A stretch of 64,000 nt of DNA, taken from assembly GCF_958979055.1 (NCBI RefSeq), contig NC_084896.1, forward strand, positions 8,002,501-8,066,500, in the 5' to 3' direction. The position numbers and the translations under genes are program-made. The DNA is from Alnus glutinosa. Taxonomy: Eukaryota; Streptophyta; Magnoliopsida; Fagales; Betulaceae. Shown in pieces: positions 54,765 to 64,000 of the stretch (the stretch's first letter is position 1; the number at the start of each line of letters is the position of its first letter). A model generated the notes under the pieces. It was not told the origin of the DNA. It ran no database searches and saw only the letters and a list, made by a program, of their open reading frames with translations.

Positions 54765-55215
54765 CATAAATTGGTTTGGGATAATTTCATTTAAGGGTAT
54801 CAAACTTCCAACTTTTTGAAAGAACATACTTGAACTTCAAAACATTTCAATTTAGGATATCTATTTTGCGGAAAGTCTCAATTAGGGGTCCTCCATTAAG
54901 ATTTTCCGTTAAATCTTATCAAAAATTTCAAAATACTCTTCATTTTTTTAGGTAAAAAAAAAATTGTTAGGATTTAGGTATTGGTTAAAATTTGTAAAAA
55001 TACCCATGCCTCAATCTTTGAAAAAATTTATAATTTTTTTAAAAAAATAAACACAGGGGTATTTTAAAAATTTTGATAAGATTTAACTGAAAATTTCAAC
55101 GAATAACCCCCAAATGAGACTTTCCAAAAAATAAATACAGTAAATTAAAAAGTTTTGAAATTCAAGGCTTTCAAGCCCCTTTCAAAAATAGTAAAAGTTC
55201 ATTCAAGTTATCCCA
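54765..55215. mobile_element. Long foldback element, family A copy
   Basis: Left arm AATTGGTTTGGGATAATTTC and complement of the right arm AATCAATTGGGATAACTTGA pair at the ends; pairing continues through GGAAAGTCTCAATTAGGGG versus GGAAAGTCTCATTTGGGGG to CGTTAAATCTTATCAAAAAT. Shares the inner core with 50050-50525 but has different outer arms. Confidence 0.58.
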
Positions 55216-56086
55216 ATTGATTTTTATTTGAAATTCCGTTGTCTACTTTTTACCTTTCTCTTTCTTTTCGCCTTTTTCTTATTATTTGCAACTTTAAAGT
55301 ACAAATATTAAGACACTACACATGGTTTGGGGCAAACACATTTCAAATTACAGCTGTTGTTTGTACAACCGGTCGTTAATCATTGCAATTTGGAGGAATA
55401 TCGATGGACGAACATGGTCCCTATTGGCAGCAAAAGGTTAATTTTGTTTAATTGTTTAATTCTCTTTTTCTAAATTTTGAAATCACTCCACTATTGTTGC
55501 CAACAACCCAATCACACAACTTTCTACTGTACAACGTACATCATTACCCCCCCCCCCCCCCCCCCCCCCCTAATGATCATTTCTCTTAAACTTTCCTTCC
55601 CTTGCATGTGATATGCTAATTAATCCCCCTTTTCCTTTCCCTAATCTCTTTTTATATTTTTATGTCAAATCCATATAGAGCTATCATTCTCTATGTTGAG
55701 ATTAGAACACGCGTCTTTTTTAATCCCGTTCCAGCAAGATCCGAACCGAATTGATGATGGAGGAGATGATGAGCAAAATTATATATAGTTTTCAAAGTGT
55801 GATTAATTAATTAATGGGACAAATTAGCAATTTAATTGAGTCAGTTTAGGTGATAAGATTGACAGGTTTTGTTTACTTGCACCTCACCACAAGGAAAAGA
55901 AAGCGTTTACTTTGAGCTTAACAAACGCAATCGGTCAATTAATTAAACACTCTCTGTACGTAATCCCTGATGTCTTTCTGTACCAATTTTCATACATTTT
56001 CAGTCCCTTTCATGGGTGGAGACACAAATCAGATAACAAATATACCAAGCTGCCCATAAAAATTACAAACCCTAGACATAATTAAT

Positions 56087-56090
<4 letters not shown>
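55216..56090. other. Spacer with a poly(C) tract
   Basis: No gene recognised. C24 lies at 55547-55570. Confidence 0.5.
55547..55570 (+). repeat. C24 homopolymer
   Basis: Twenty-four uninterrupted C residues in otherwise AT-rich sequence. All other long homopolymers in the window are A/T. Could form G-quadruplex or i-motif structures, or mark a sequencing or assembly artefact. Confidence 0.9.

Positions 56091-56124
<34 letters not shown>
56091..56124. repeat. (AT)17 microsatellite
   Basis: 34 bases of AT dinucleotide 45 bp downstream of the DUF1645 stop codon (gene on the minus strand). Confidence 0.9.
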
Positions 56125-56128
<4 letters not shown>

Positions 56129-56169
56129 TAAGGGACCAGGCCAGATGAGAGATCTGGATCGTCCACGTG

Positions 56170-57360
56170 TCAAAAGCCCAGACCCTTGGAAATCTCTTGG
56201 ACGCCAGGGTTGAACCCCAGGCAACCCAGCAGGCCCTGCTTGTAAGGCAAGAAAGTCTTCTTCTTCATCTCCTCCGAAACCGCCCGGTTCACCGTGTAAT
56301 GATATTCATGGGCCGAAAGCGGTCCTCTCCTCCGGCTCGACGCCGAGCCGGAACTGTCCGTGGACCGGAAGCTCGAGTTCTTGACGTCTTCAGTCGTCGT
56401 CTTGTTCTTGGACAAAACCGCATACTTCGTCAGTGGATCTTTGCCCGTTGCACGGCCCTCCGATGCGCTCCGGAATAGCAGAAAATCTCTGAGCCTCCAT
56501 TTTCTGTAACCTTTGGAGAAAGAAATGGATGACAGAATTGAAGAATATGTTGAAGAAGTGGGGGAAGTGGAAGGTTTAGTGTTGGCTGCTGTTGTTGAAG
56601 GATCTAGTTTCGCCTGTGGATTCTCTTCGCCTTCAAACACAATGTCAGAGACCCTCAGAGGAGACAGAGATCTTGTTCCTTTACGTAGAAAACTTGATGA
56701 AGATGACATTCCTCTCCCCCGCTTTTTCTCATATTCTCGGCCTTCTTTTTTGCGGTTTTCCTCTATCGCCGCGGCGAATGGATCGAAATCTTTCTTGTGA
56801 CGCGGCGATAGCGCTTCTTGGACCATTTTCTTTCCCTGTGAAATTCTTGATCTGGGAGATCTCGGAGACTTTGGAGACCTCGGAGAGGAAACGTTGGACG
56901 CCGAGCCATTAGCTCCGGCGCCGACGTGTAGGCGAGGCGGTAGCTTTAGAGGCCTAATCTTGCCGCCATCAAAGAGCTCATCGGCGGACAAAGAAGTTCG
57001 CTCTAGTTGGCCGCTAAAATTGAACTCAAAATCCTCACCGTAGCCGTCGCTGTCACCGTCACCGTTATCGCTATCGTTATTTTTTTCGCCATTGTTGGTG
57101 GGTTTGGATTTGGGAATCCCGGGCTTTTCTTCCCAGTTGAAGGGCACCGAGGAGGCTGAGTTTCTGGGCATCATGTCGTGGAGAGAGAGTTCGTTGAGCT
57201 CGCGGTAGAAGGCGGAGGCGCGGGAAGGGCTGGTGGGAGCGCTTAAGAAGAAGCTGCCGAATCGTTGAGGGCTGGAAGGAGCTGTCATGTATGGAGAGGA
57301 GCAGGCGCTGTCGAAGTTGAAGTCCACCGGCGGGACTGGAACCACCACTTCCATCTCCAT
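56170..57360 (-). CDS. DUF1645 family protein, 396 aa
   Basis: Intronless. I start at the ATG at 57360 (MEMEVVVPVPPVDFNFDS); the frame remains open upstream but only to a TTG. Family marks: TAPSSPQRFG (about 26-35) and SAPTSPSRASAFYRE near the N-terminus, VPFNWEEKPGIPKSKP (about 72-87), an SPRSPKSPRSPRSR phospho-prone stretch (about 159-172), KWRLRDFLLFRSASEGR (about 287-303) and the C-terminal YHYTVNRAVSEEMKKKTFLP. The protein is otherwise Ser-rich and disordered, without membrane segments. The biochemical role of DUF1645 is unknown; the rice member OsSGL is linked to stress tolerance and grain length, so a regulatory or nuclear role is guesswork. A CT-rich leader (complement of 57430-57472) and a TATAAATCC string (complement of 57419-57427) lie upstream. 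Confidence 0.85.
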   Translation of the reverse strand: MEMEVVVPVPPVDFNFDSACSSPYMTAPSSPQRFGSFFLSAPTSPSRASAFYRELNELSLHDMMPRNSASSVPFNWEEKPGIPKSKPTNNGEKNNDSDNGDGDSDGYGEDFEFNFSGQLERTSLSADELFDGGKIRPLKLPPRLHVGAGANGSASNVSSPRSPKSPRSPRSRISQGKKMVQEALSPRHKKDFDPFAAAIEENRKKEGREYEKKRGRGMSSSSSFLRKGTRSLSPLRVSDIVFEGEENPQAKLDPSTTAANTKPSTSPTSSTYSSILSSISFSKGYRKWRLRDFLLFRSASEGRATGKDPLTKYAVLSKNKTTTEDVKNSSFRSTDSSGSASSRRRGPLSAHEYHYTVNRAVSEEMKKKTFLPYKQGLLGCLGFNPGVQEISKGLGF

Positions 57361-57574
57361 GATTGGATTCAGCTTTTTGTGTTTTCTATCGAGAAGTGAG
57401 GGATTGCTCAACTGTGAGGATTTATAGCGTGCGTGAGCGCGCGCGAGCGAGAGAGATCAGAGAGAGAGAGAAGTTGGGAGGAAGGACACCAGAAGGAGGG
57501 TGTGGATTTTGACTAGGAGACTACAAAGAGAACTGGTCATGAAAAGCTGCCTTTTTTATAAATCTTTCTTCTCT

Positions 57575-57612
57575 CCACGTTATTCTTTCTTTCTTTCTTT
57601 CTTTCTTTCTTT
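57575..57612. repeat. (CTTT)n microsatellite
   Basis: Several perfect TTTC/CTTT units upstream of the DUF1645 gene. Confidence 0.8.
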
Positions 57613-57699
57613 ATTTTATTTTTTTATTTTTTAGTCTATCGGAATATTTCCAATTATAAGATATAGATATTGTGTATTTGAATTTTGGATAATTGATTA

Positions 57700-57879
57700 G
57701 AGAAATGTTTAATTGTACACTCTCATCCCATTCTTATTTTACCTTTGTCTACGTGGACCAATAATATTGTTAAAAAAATAGGGTCTCACTATACTCTCTC
57801 TACTATCTCTCACATTATTGGTCCAAGTACACAATGGTGGGATAGGAGTGGGATGAGAGTGTACAACCAAGCATTTCTC
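57700..57879. mobile_element. Mutator-like MITE, 180 bp, with perfect 9-bp target duplication
   Basis: AATTGATTA occurs at 57691-57699 and 57880-57888. Termini are inverted: GAGAAATGTTTAATTGTACA and, complementing the right end, GAGAAATGCTTGGTTGTACA, continuing through CTCTCATCCCA. A 9-bp duplication is the Mutator signature. About 340 bp upstream of the DUF1645 start. Confidence 0.78.
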
Positions 57880-57889
57880 AATTGATTAT

Positions 57890-57970
57890 GAGAAATGCTT
57901 GGTTGTACACTCTCATCCCACTCCTAGCCCACCCTTGTCTACGTGGACCAATAATGTTGTTAAAACTCAT
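57890..57970. mobile_element. Extra single arm of the same Mutator-like MITE
   Basis: Immediately after the second AATTGATTA copy a third arm starts, GAGAAATGCTTGGTTGTACA to GTGGACCAATAATGTTGTTA, in left-arm orientation and without a matching right arm. It is closer to the complemented right arm than to the left arm of the neighbouring copy. Confidence 0.68.
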
Positions 57971-58689
57971 TTTATAATGAGATAGGATACGTTTATAATT
58001 TTTTGTACAAATTTTATATAACTCTAATAATTTTTTTTAAAATCAACTGTTGACATGTAAGAAAACAGATCCAATAATTAATTAATTTTTTTAATAATAA
58101 TCAATCTATCATTTTACACTGTCTGCTTTTAAGATTTTTTTCATTCGAGTTAACTAGATAAAATAATTAATTTTTATGTATAAACTTATGAAAATTAATT
58201 TCACCAACCTTGTATTTATAATAAACCATATATAATTTTTATCATGAAATAAACTATTTATCAATTTATATTTTTGTTTGATTTTTTTTTTTTTGTCTGG
58301 ACTTGCTTGGGGTGGAGGCAGCCAGGTTGAACGAGAGAGACCACATAAGTTTTGCCGACAGGATTTAAAACCTTTGTCAATTGTCACGAAAGAATTTTGA
58401 CTTTTTTGTTACCTTTATTTGTTGTGGCAGAATGGAGTGAATCACTTGCTGTCATTTACACATGAGGTCCCTACAATTTCCTTAACCAGTCACTTCTTAC
58501 AAAAAAACTATTACCTCACCCCTTTTTTTTTTTTCTTTTTTAAACGAAATATGTGAGGGGGACTTCTTTATCCAAATTTAGTCAATTAATATCCCTACCC
58601 ATGAATTAAGTCATAAATATTAAAATTGAATTAAAAAAAAAAAAAAAAAATTAAGAAACCCTTTTCAAGAAAGTGAACGGTATTGTTTT
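57971..58689. other. Spacer, nothing recognised
   Basis: AT-rich with poly(T) and poly(A) tracts (58625-58650). No supported gene. Confidence 0.5.
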
Positions 58690-58960
58690 ATTTTTATTTT
58701 ATTTTTAACAAAAGTCGAAACTTTTATTAAAAATCATCAAATCAGCTCGGGACATGAATATTCCTACCTACAATATCACAAAGACAAGTTGGAGTTTCTT
58801 TAATCCAAATCTTATCTATACACACAAAATAGCCTCTCAGACTAAGAAATGAGTAGTTACATTCCCACTCCTCTTGATGTGTGTTAAGCTCCACGATCTT
58901 AACTGGGGCAATATTCCCTTTTTAATTGTATCAATTATATGACCAAATTTACTTGGGTTA
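58690..58960 (-). mobile_element. Possible LINE 3'-end fragment, antisense
   Basis: On the minus strand the stretch ends TTTTTAATAAAAGTTTCGAC followed by TTTTGTTAAAAATAAAATAA, similar in style to plant LINE 3' ends with an A-rich tail. No frame and no target duplication were found, so this is weak. Confidence 0.3.
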
Positions 58961-60265
58961 TAAGGAAGTGGACGGCTACTCTTCACTTTTTGAACATATA
59001 ATTAATTATTTCAAAAAATAAATAAAAATCGTTCATTTTGAAAGAATTGCCTAAGAAAATTAGATGGACCTCAATCGCCTTATGTAAGATGTTGATTAAT
59101 TATCTCTAGCCAATGTCACGATAATGACAAATAAGAGCATTATCTCTTATTAAAAAACTTAAACTTTACTCTTTCAATGTTTCACCTTCTTTTCAATCTT
59201 ATCTCTAAAGTAAAAAAAAAATTACAATGCACCCTAACTAAGTTTTAAAACTTTTTTAATGTTGCTCATCTGTTACTTAAGTCCGTCTTTTTCTACAAAA
59301 ATAGACCCACGTCATCTTTGTGAAATATTTATATGGTATGTAGCATTACTCTTTTTTAATTTATGTAAACTCTCTGCCTGTACACTGCGCACGAGAAAAG
59401 AAAAAACAAAGGACCGAGAAAAACACACAAAATTAAAACAAATCAAAACCGGCTAGTTTAATTTTTAAAAAATATGAGTTCACGACACGTATCGCAATTC
59501 TAAAACACCTCTAAAGAAAGAATATATATATATAACTGAAATAAAAACTTGGTATAGATTGTCAGCCTAAACATGGATTTATTTAAAACGTTGCTCATTG
59601 ACATGCCATCATTTTTTTCACTTGTAAATTATAGCGAGAGTGACATTTGTCAACTTGAGAAAACCATTTATTATTAATATAAATTATAATATCTAGAACC
59701 CACTGTGGATATATAATCGGTTTCAAACATTCTAGACCAATTTAATTATACAAGAACTCAAGAAGGATCTGCCTGCCTGCCTGTTCATGATGTTTGGCAC
59801 ATGCAAGTTGGCAGCCCAAAATATCTGGAAAATGTGGAAGGAACACATCAAATGTGATGACTAATTGTCTCTGCCTTCTAGACAAAACAATCTGGTCTAT
59901 CATGATCAACCAGGAGTAACACTGCGACGTGTCTTATTAGCTAGCTTTTCCAAATTACATTGTTTAATTTCAAGACCCTTCCTGCCACGTGTTTGAAAAG
60001 TCACGGTAACGTATATGAATATCAAGTTCGTAACGAAGTAGTTTATGATAGGTTCTTAGAGGAACCTAAACTTCCGTTAAACATGAAACGGAATAATCTT
60101 TATATATATAGACTTTACATCCACCAATTAAACACCAAATATAAGACAACCTACAATCAAAGACTCTCCTACTCTTAACCCATTGTAGCATCTCAAAAGA
60201 TGATCTTTATTTGACAATTACTAATCTTAATGAACTTAAAATACTCGAGACCCGGTACAAAAAAC
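58961..60265. other. Spacer, nothing recognised
   Basis: AT-rich; frames are short and without family resemblance. Confidence 0.5.
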
Positions 60266-60516
60266 TAGAGGTAAAACGATTATTGCTTTTAACCTTAATC
60301 ATAACCATAATCGCCTTCTATTTTTAAAACTGCAATTGCTCTTCTTTATGCAGTTAACGGTTATTTAAAGATATAACCGCTTTTAAGTTTGAGCTAATTA
60401 AGTGTTTTGTCTTTGTTTTTCATTTTTTTAGGCCGGATGTATGGTGTCTTGTAAAACTATATATGAAACGACGTCGGTTAGCAAACGATTATGAACCGCC
60501 TGCCTTTTTACCTCTA
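60266..60516. mobile_element. hAT-like MITE, 251 bp
   Basis: Perfect 11-bp terminal inverted repeats TAGAGGTAAAA; subterminal CGATTAT occurs on both sides in inverted order, and the interior has ATAACCG repeats. Flanking octamers match at only 4 of 8, so the target duplication has decayed or the borders are shifted. Confidence 0.5.
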
Positions 60517-61252
60517 ACTAAACCGCTACTCGTCAAAAGATTCTAGAAACATGATCTTTGATGACCGAACGTCTAATCCTAAGCAGTAAATTAGCATTGA
60601 TATATAGATACGTCTGAGCCTGAGGCGCTCATCAAATCACCAGCTAATTGAATAGTCATAATTGATTAAAATGCAAGAGGTGGCTGCATCGTGAGGGTGA
60701 TGTTTGAGTTTGTGATTTGGACATTTTTCTAAGTAATATGAAGAAGAAGAAGAAGAGCACAAAAGCAAAGTTAGATACGCCGCACTTAGAAAACATTGTA
60801 AAATGGTATAGAAAATTAATTTTTCAAATACTCGTGTAGAATATGCATGCGCTCGATCTTAACTTCTTCTGTAATGGCGCAATTACAACCATTTTACTAT
60901 TTTATCCTTTTCTCTTATTTGACTTTTCAAAATGGTGGGCGGGCTAGCTAGCTCTATAAATAATTAATTATATATAATTTGTTAATTTACATGGCACTAA
61001 TCCACCAATGATGATTGATGACGCTTAGTCGGCATATATATTTGCATATAATCATCCGATTTTATCCAACGAAAAGTATTTTTTATATCCATTTAAAACA
61101 TGTGTCTCATTTTATTATACGTCTTTCCTAAGACTTTCTCATGTCAATTAACTGCATATATATATATATATATATACACCTCACATTTGTTGTTTAAAAT
61201 ACAGCACCAAATTCATAACTATTTTCATCCTTTCGTAAGCGTAAGCCGTAGA
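60517..61252. other. Spacer, nothing recognised
   Basis: AT-rich with a TA repeat near 61157-61178. No gene supported. Confidence 0.5.
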
Positions 61253-61547
61253 GTAGAGGTGGCAATTCGTGTTCATATTAGGTTTATGTTAAACGGGTCA
61301 AACTCCTTAATTCTAATTCACTTATTTCATTTGAAATTTGTATCAAGTTCGCAAGTCGTGTAAAAAATTGACAACTTAAATGTTGCGTGTCGGATTCGAG
61401 GCATGTATGAGTGTAAGACTATATATGTTAATTGTAACCTGATCCATTTAATTAAACCGGTTAGATCCTCTTTAATCTTAATCCGGTCGTTAATTGTGTT
61501 GAATTCGTGAGTAGTGTCAAAAATTTGTCTTAACACTAACTAATGTC
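61253..61547. mobile_element. hAT-like MITE (TAGAGGTGGCAATTCGTG family)
   Basis: Left end TAGAGGTGGCAATTCGTG; internal AACGGGTCAAACTC, CTGATCCATTTAATTAAACC and GTGTCAAAAATTTGTC match the family at 30545 and 53283. Right border approximate. Confidence 0.42.
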
Positions 61548-62560
61548 ATAATTGCTTACCCTTTCCGGATAACTCCGGTATGTACTCGGCTACGCCTACA
61601 AATAATTAAGGAATTAATGTACCACGTGGGATATATAAAAATAGGGCGTTAATATAAGAAAAGATGTAGATTTTGGTTCAACTTTTCAAGATTCGTCGTC
61701 TCAACAATATCTGAAACACTGACCAGGATCTCTTTAGTCTGAACTGATTTGGTCGCTATCCGGCCCGTTGAAATAAATTCCGGCTGTCTTAGCATTAAAT
61801 ATTATGACACATGAATAGTAAATTTGATATGGGAATGGGGGTTTATCATTTATGGTTTGTTTGTTAAAAGTTAAAAAAAGAGAGAGAAATCATAGAAGGT
61901 AACTTGAAGGGGGAAGAGATTCGGTTGATAATGGATGTTGTTGCTCGGAGTTGGTCCGACGACTGGAGCTAGAAATTAACCAGACATTAATTTGCTTGAA
62001 GATCGATGTCGTGGGACGTCGTTAATGGTTACTTGTTGTCTTGTATAATGTATGTATTGTTTTTATTTATGTCAAACTACCTTTCAATTTCCATCATTGA
62101 AGAGCAGTAATAAATGTGTAAATTATTGCAGGTTTTTGTCTGCTTAAACATTATTATTATTATTATTTAAAATCATCGTTTTTTTCTATTTTTTTTTTTT
62201 CAAAAAATAAAAAATAAAGGAAAACCTATAATCTAAGTTTTTATATCCAATAAAATTGTCAGAAAAGTTCATAGAATTCACTCTTTCTTTCTAAGAGATT
62301 TTTAATTTCAAATGGAAAATACATTACTCTACACCCTTTTACAAACTTACACATGCAATTTAGAATTATCATTTGCGACACTTTAAACTATCGTTTAATT
62401 GTAAAAAAGAACCTCCTCATTAGTGGTTGGTATGATGATATTAAAACGAACAGAAAACAATGCACGTGAAATAGACTCTGCATATTTTGAACTTAAAATG
62501 TTCAGAGCAGTAAGGTTAGATCTTTAATCTTTTATTTGTTGTATTGAATCTATTGATTAC
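61548..62560. other. Spacer, nothing recognised
   Basis: AT-rich, no supported gene or defined repeat. Confidence 0.5.
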
Positions 62561-62843
62561 TGTTAGAATATAATATAATGATTTATATTTCCTAGTTTAG
62601 GTTGATTTATGTTTTTTTTATATAAGTCAATTTAGGTTTACTTGTATAGTCAATTTATTCAACTATAAATAAAGACTTATGTATTGTAAACAAAAAGTTA
62701 TTGAGCACAATATAGCTCTTTGAGCTTTAACCTGTAGACATAGGTCATAGACTGAACCACATAAATTATATTTATTTTCTCTCTCTTGCTTTCGTTATTA
62801 TTTTACTTTTATTCTATTTTAAATTTATACATAAATCTACACA
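62561..62843 (+). mobile_element. LTR-like remnant (copia type suspected)
   Basis: Begins TGTTAGAATATAATATAATG, has an LTR-style TATA element (AACTATAAATAAAGAC), and ends CTACACA before TTGGTGGTTCATTAT, which may be a decayed primer site. No partner LTR or flanking duplication in the window. Confidence 0.35.
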
Positions 62844-64000
62844 TTGGTGGTTCATTATATACCCTCAGGATTGGACTATAAAACATTTTGGCAAGGCTAT
62901 TCCATGAAAATAAACAATAATCACTATATACAATTCAGTAACAACTAAAATTTACCTCATACTAATTTAAATTCAACATTTATATTTTACTTCTTGTTTG
63001 GCTCCAAGCCTCCAAGGTCTTTTCTTCTTCTTCTTCTTCTTCTTTTTTAATTGAATAAGAAAAAAGGTTACAATGGATGATCATTTCCACTTCTGATGCA
63101 AAAGGAAAAAAAAAGTAAACGATCATTGTTGTGAGTTTTAAATAATACTCGCAAGCACACGAATCGTTCGCAATATAGTGTGTGCAAGTGTGAGGTCGAA
63201 TCCACAGGGAAATGGTCAAACATTAGTGTCTTGTTTAATCAACCTCATTTTAACCTAGTTCAAAGAGTTTGAGGGTTAAACATGCACAAAAAATACTAAG
63301 TAAAGAGGAAGAAATGAAATATGTAAAAAGGGACTAAGGCTAAGGAATTCACCAAACCATCTCCAACAACTCACACTCTTAGTTTTCACTTGAACATCCA
63401 AAGAACATTAAGCTTAGGGTGTCATTCAAGTCTCTTAACCATCAACCTTAGAACCATTAAATGAATCCAACTCAAAGATAAATCACAAAGAATACTCATT
63501 TGAAATCAAATTATCAATTGTATCCATTCAAAGAATAAATCACAATGGATATCATCTTTCAAACCGATAAAACAATGTATCCATCGATTGAAACACATTA
63601 AATGTCCTATTTCAACCACTAACCACATTCATTGCAAAAGATAAAGCATTAAATGAATGGAACTTGAATAACATAATGATATAGCATTAAATGTGCAAGT
63701 AGGACTACAAGAGTGTGAGTGTCATCAATGGAGAGGTTTCATCATCAACCTTAGTTGAGAGTTTTAGCCTCCCATGACTAAGAACACCACAAAAACTTAA
63801 AGAACAAACATGAAAATTGAAGAAAAACTTTACAAAGACAAATGTCTAAAGAAAAGAGCTACTGAAATAAACTACAAAATGCACGAAATTAAACATATCT
63901 ACTGCTCTCAGAACTCTCTCCAACAAGGAGGCATGGCTATGGCTTTATAGAAGGAAATTAGGGTTAGAAACCCATGTAAAATGACTTCTCTAACCCCCTC
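62844..64000. other. Spacer with a dispersed repeat at the window end
   Basis: From about 63130 the text AATACTCGCAAGCACACGAA ... GGTCGAATCCACAGGGA resembles a repeat I have seen in many plant genomes, usually associated with retroelements, but I cannot name the family. The sequence runs off the window. No coding frame supported. A CTT repeat lies at 63022-63044. Confidence 0.35.

Noticed and set aside
56167..56912. Plus-strand frames opposite the DUF1645 gene
   Set aside because: Shadows of the minus-strand coding frame, which carries all family motifs.
57361..57411. Longer DUF1645 N-terminus beginning at 57411
   Set aside because: It would start with TTG; the ATG at 57360 precedes the conserved part and needs no unusual initiation.
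60266..60516. 8-bp hAT target duplication around this element
   Set aside because: Flanking octamers CAAAAAAC and ACTAAACC match at only 4 of 8 positions.
1..64000. CRISPR array, bacterial operon, rRNA or microRNA precursor
   Set aside because: No regularly spaced repeats, no ribosome-binding sites or rRNA cores, and no match to the plant microRNA sequences I can recall.

Overview
This is nuclear DNA from a flowering plant, most likely a woody eudicot. The background is very AT-rich, the genes have many introns with GT/AG borders, and every recognisable protein is a plant family: a CDPK-related kinase, an EMB2745-type PPR protein, a ZOP1-like splicing factor, a DUF1645 protein and an ALP1/HARBI1-like domesticated transposase. 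The spacers are full of LTR, LINE, SINE and MITE remnants. I see no bacterial, organellar or CRISPR content and cannot name the species.

Layout. 1-5086: AT-rich spacer with a hAT-type MITE and a SINE-like head. 5087-12524: a SCNM1/TITAN-LIKE zinc-finger gene whose first intron (6.56 kb) holds a three-level nest: an LTR-ended miniature element (TRIM-like) split by a 5'-truncated LINE, itself split by a Ty1/copia element with two 344-bp LTRs. Each level has its own target-site duplication. 12525-21350: spacer with an RNase H-like relic, a 644-bp Tourist-like foldback, a tandem SINE-like duplication, a gypsy-LTR-like region containing a 126-bp hAT MITE, and other foldbacks. 21522-29943: an 11-exon CDPK-related kinase gene (595 aa) with two ACGTG motifs about 150 bp upstream of its ATG and an antisense LINE 3' fragment in intron 1. 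32285-34540: an intronless PPR gene (EMB2745 orthologue), tail-to-tail with 36119-37528, an intronless ALP1/HARBI1-like gene. 41458-44241: a five-exon ZOP1-like gene. 44242-56169: gene-poor spacer with foldbacks, one speculative secreted-peptide ORF, a W-box-rich patch and a C24 tract. 56170-57360: an intronless DUF1645 gene on the minus strand with a Mutator-like MITE about 340 bp upstream. 57900-64000: repeat-rich spacer.

The genes form no operon or obvious pathway. Two of them (SCNM1-like and ZOP1-like) belong to families linked to pre-mRNA splicing, and the ALP1-like gene is a PIF/Harbinger descendant sharing the window with several Tourist-like MITEs; I regard both as coincidence unless tested. 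The most informative part of the window is the nested insertion in the SCNM1-like intron, where the order of events can be read from duplicated target sites and from a LINE reading frame that rejoins across the copia insertion. I found no convincing new multi-gene system.
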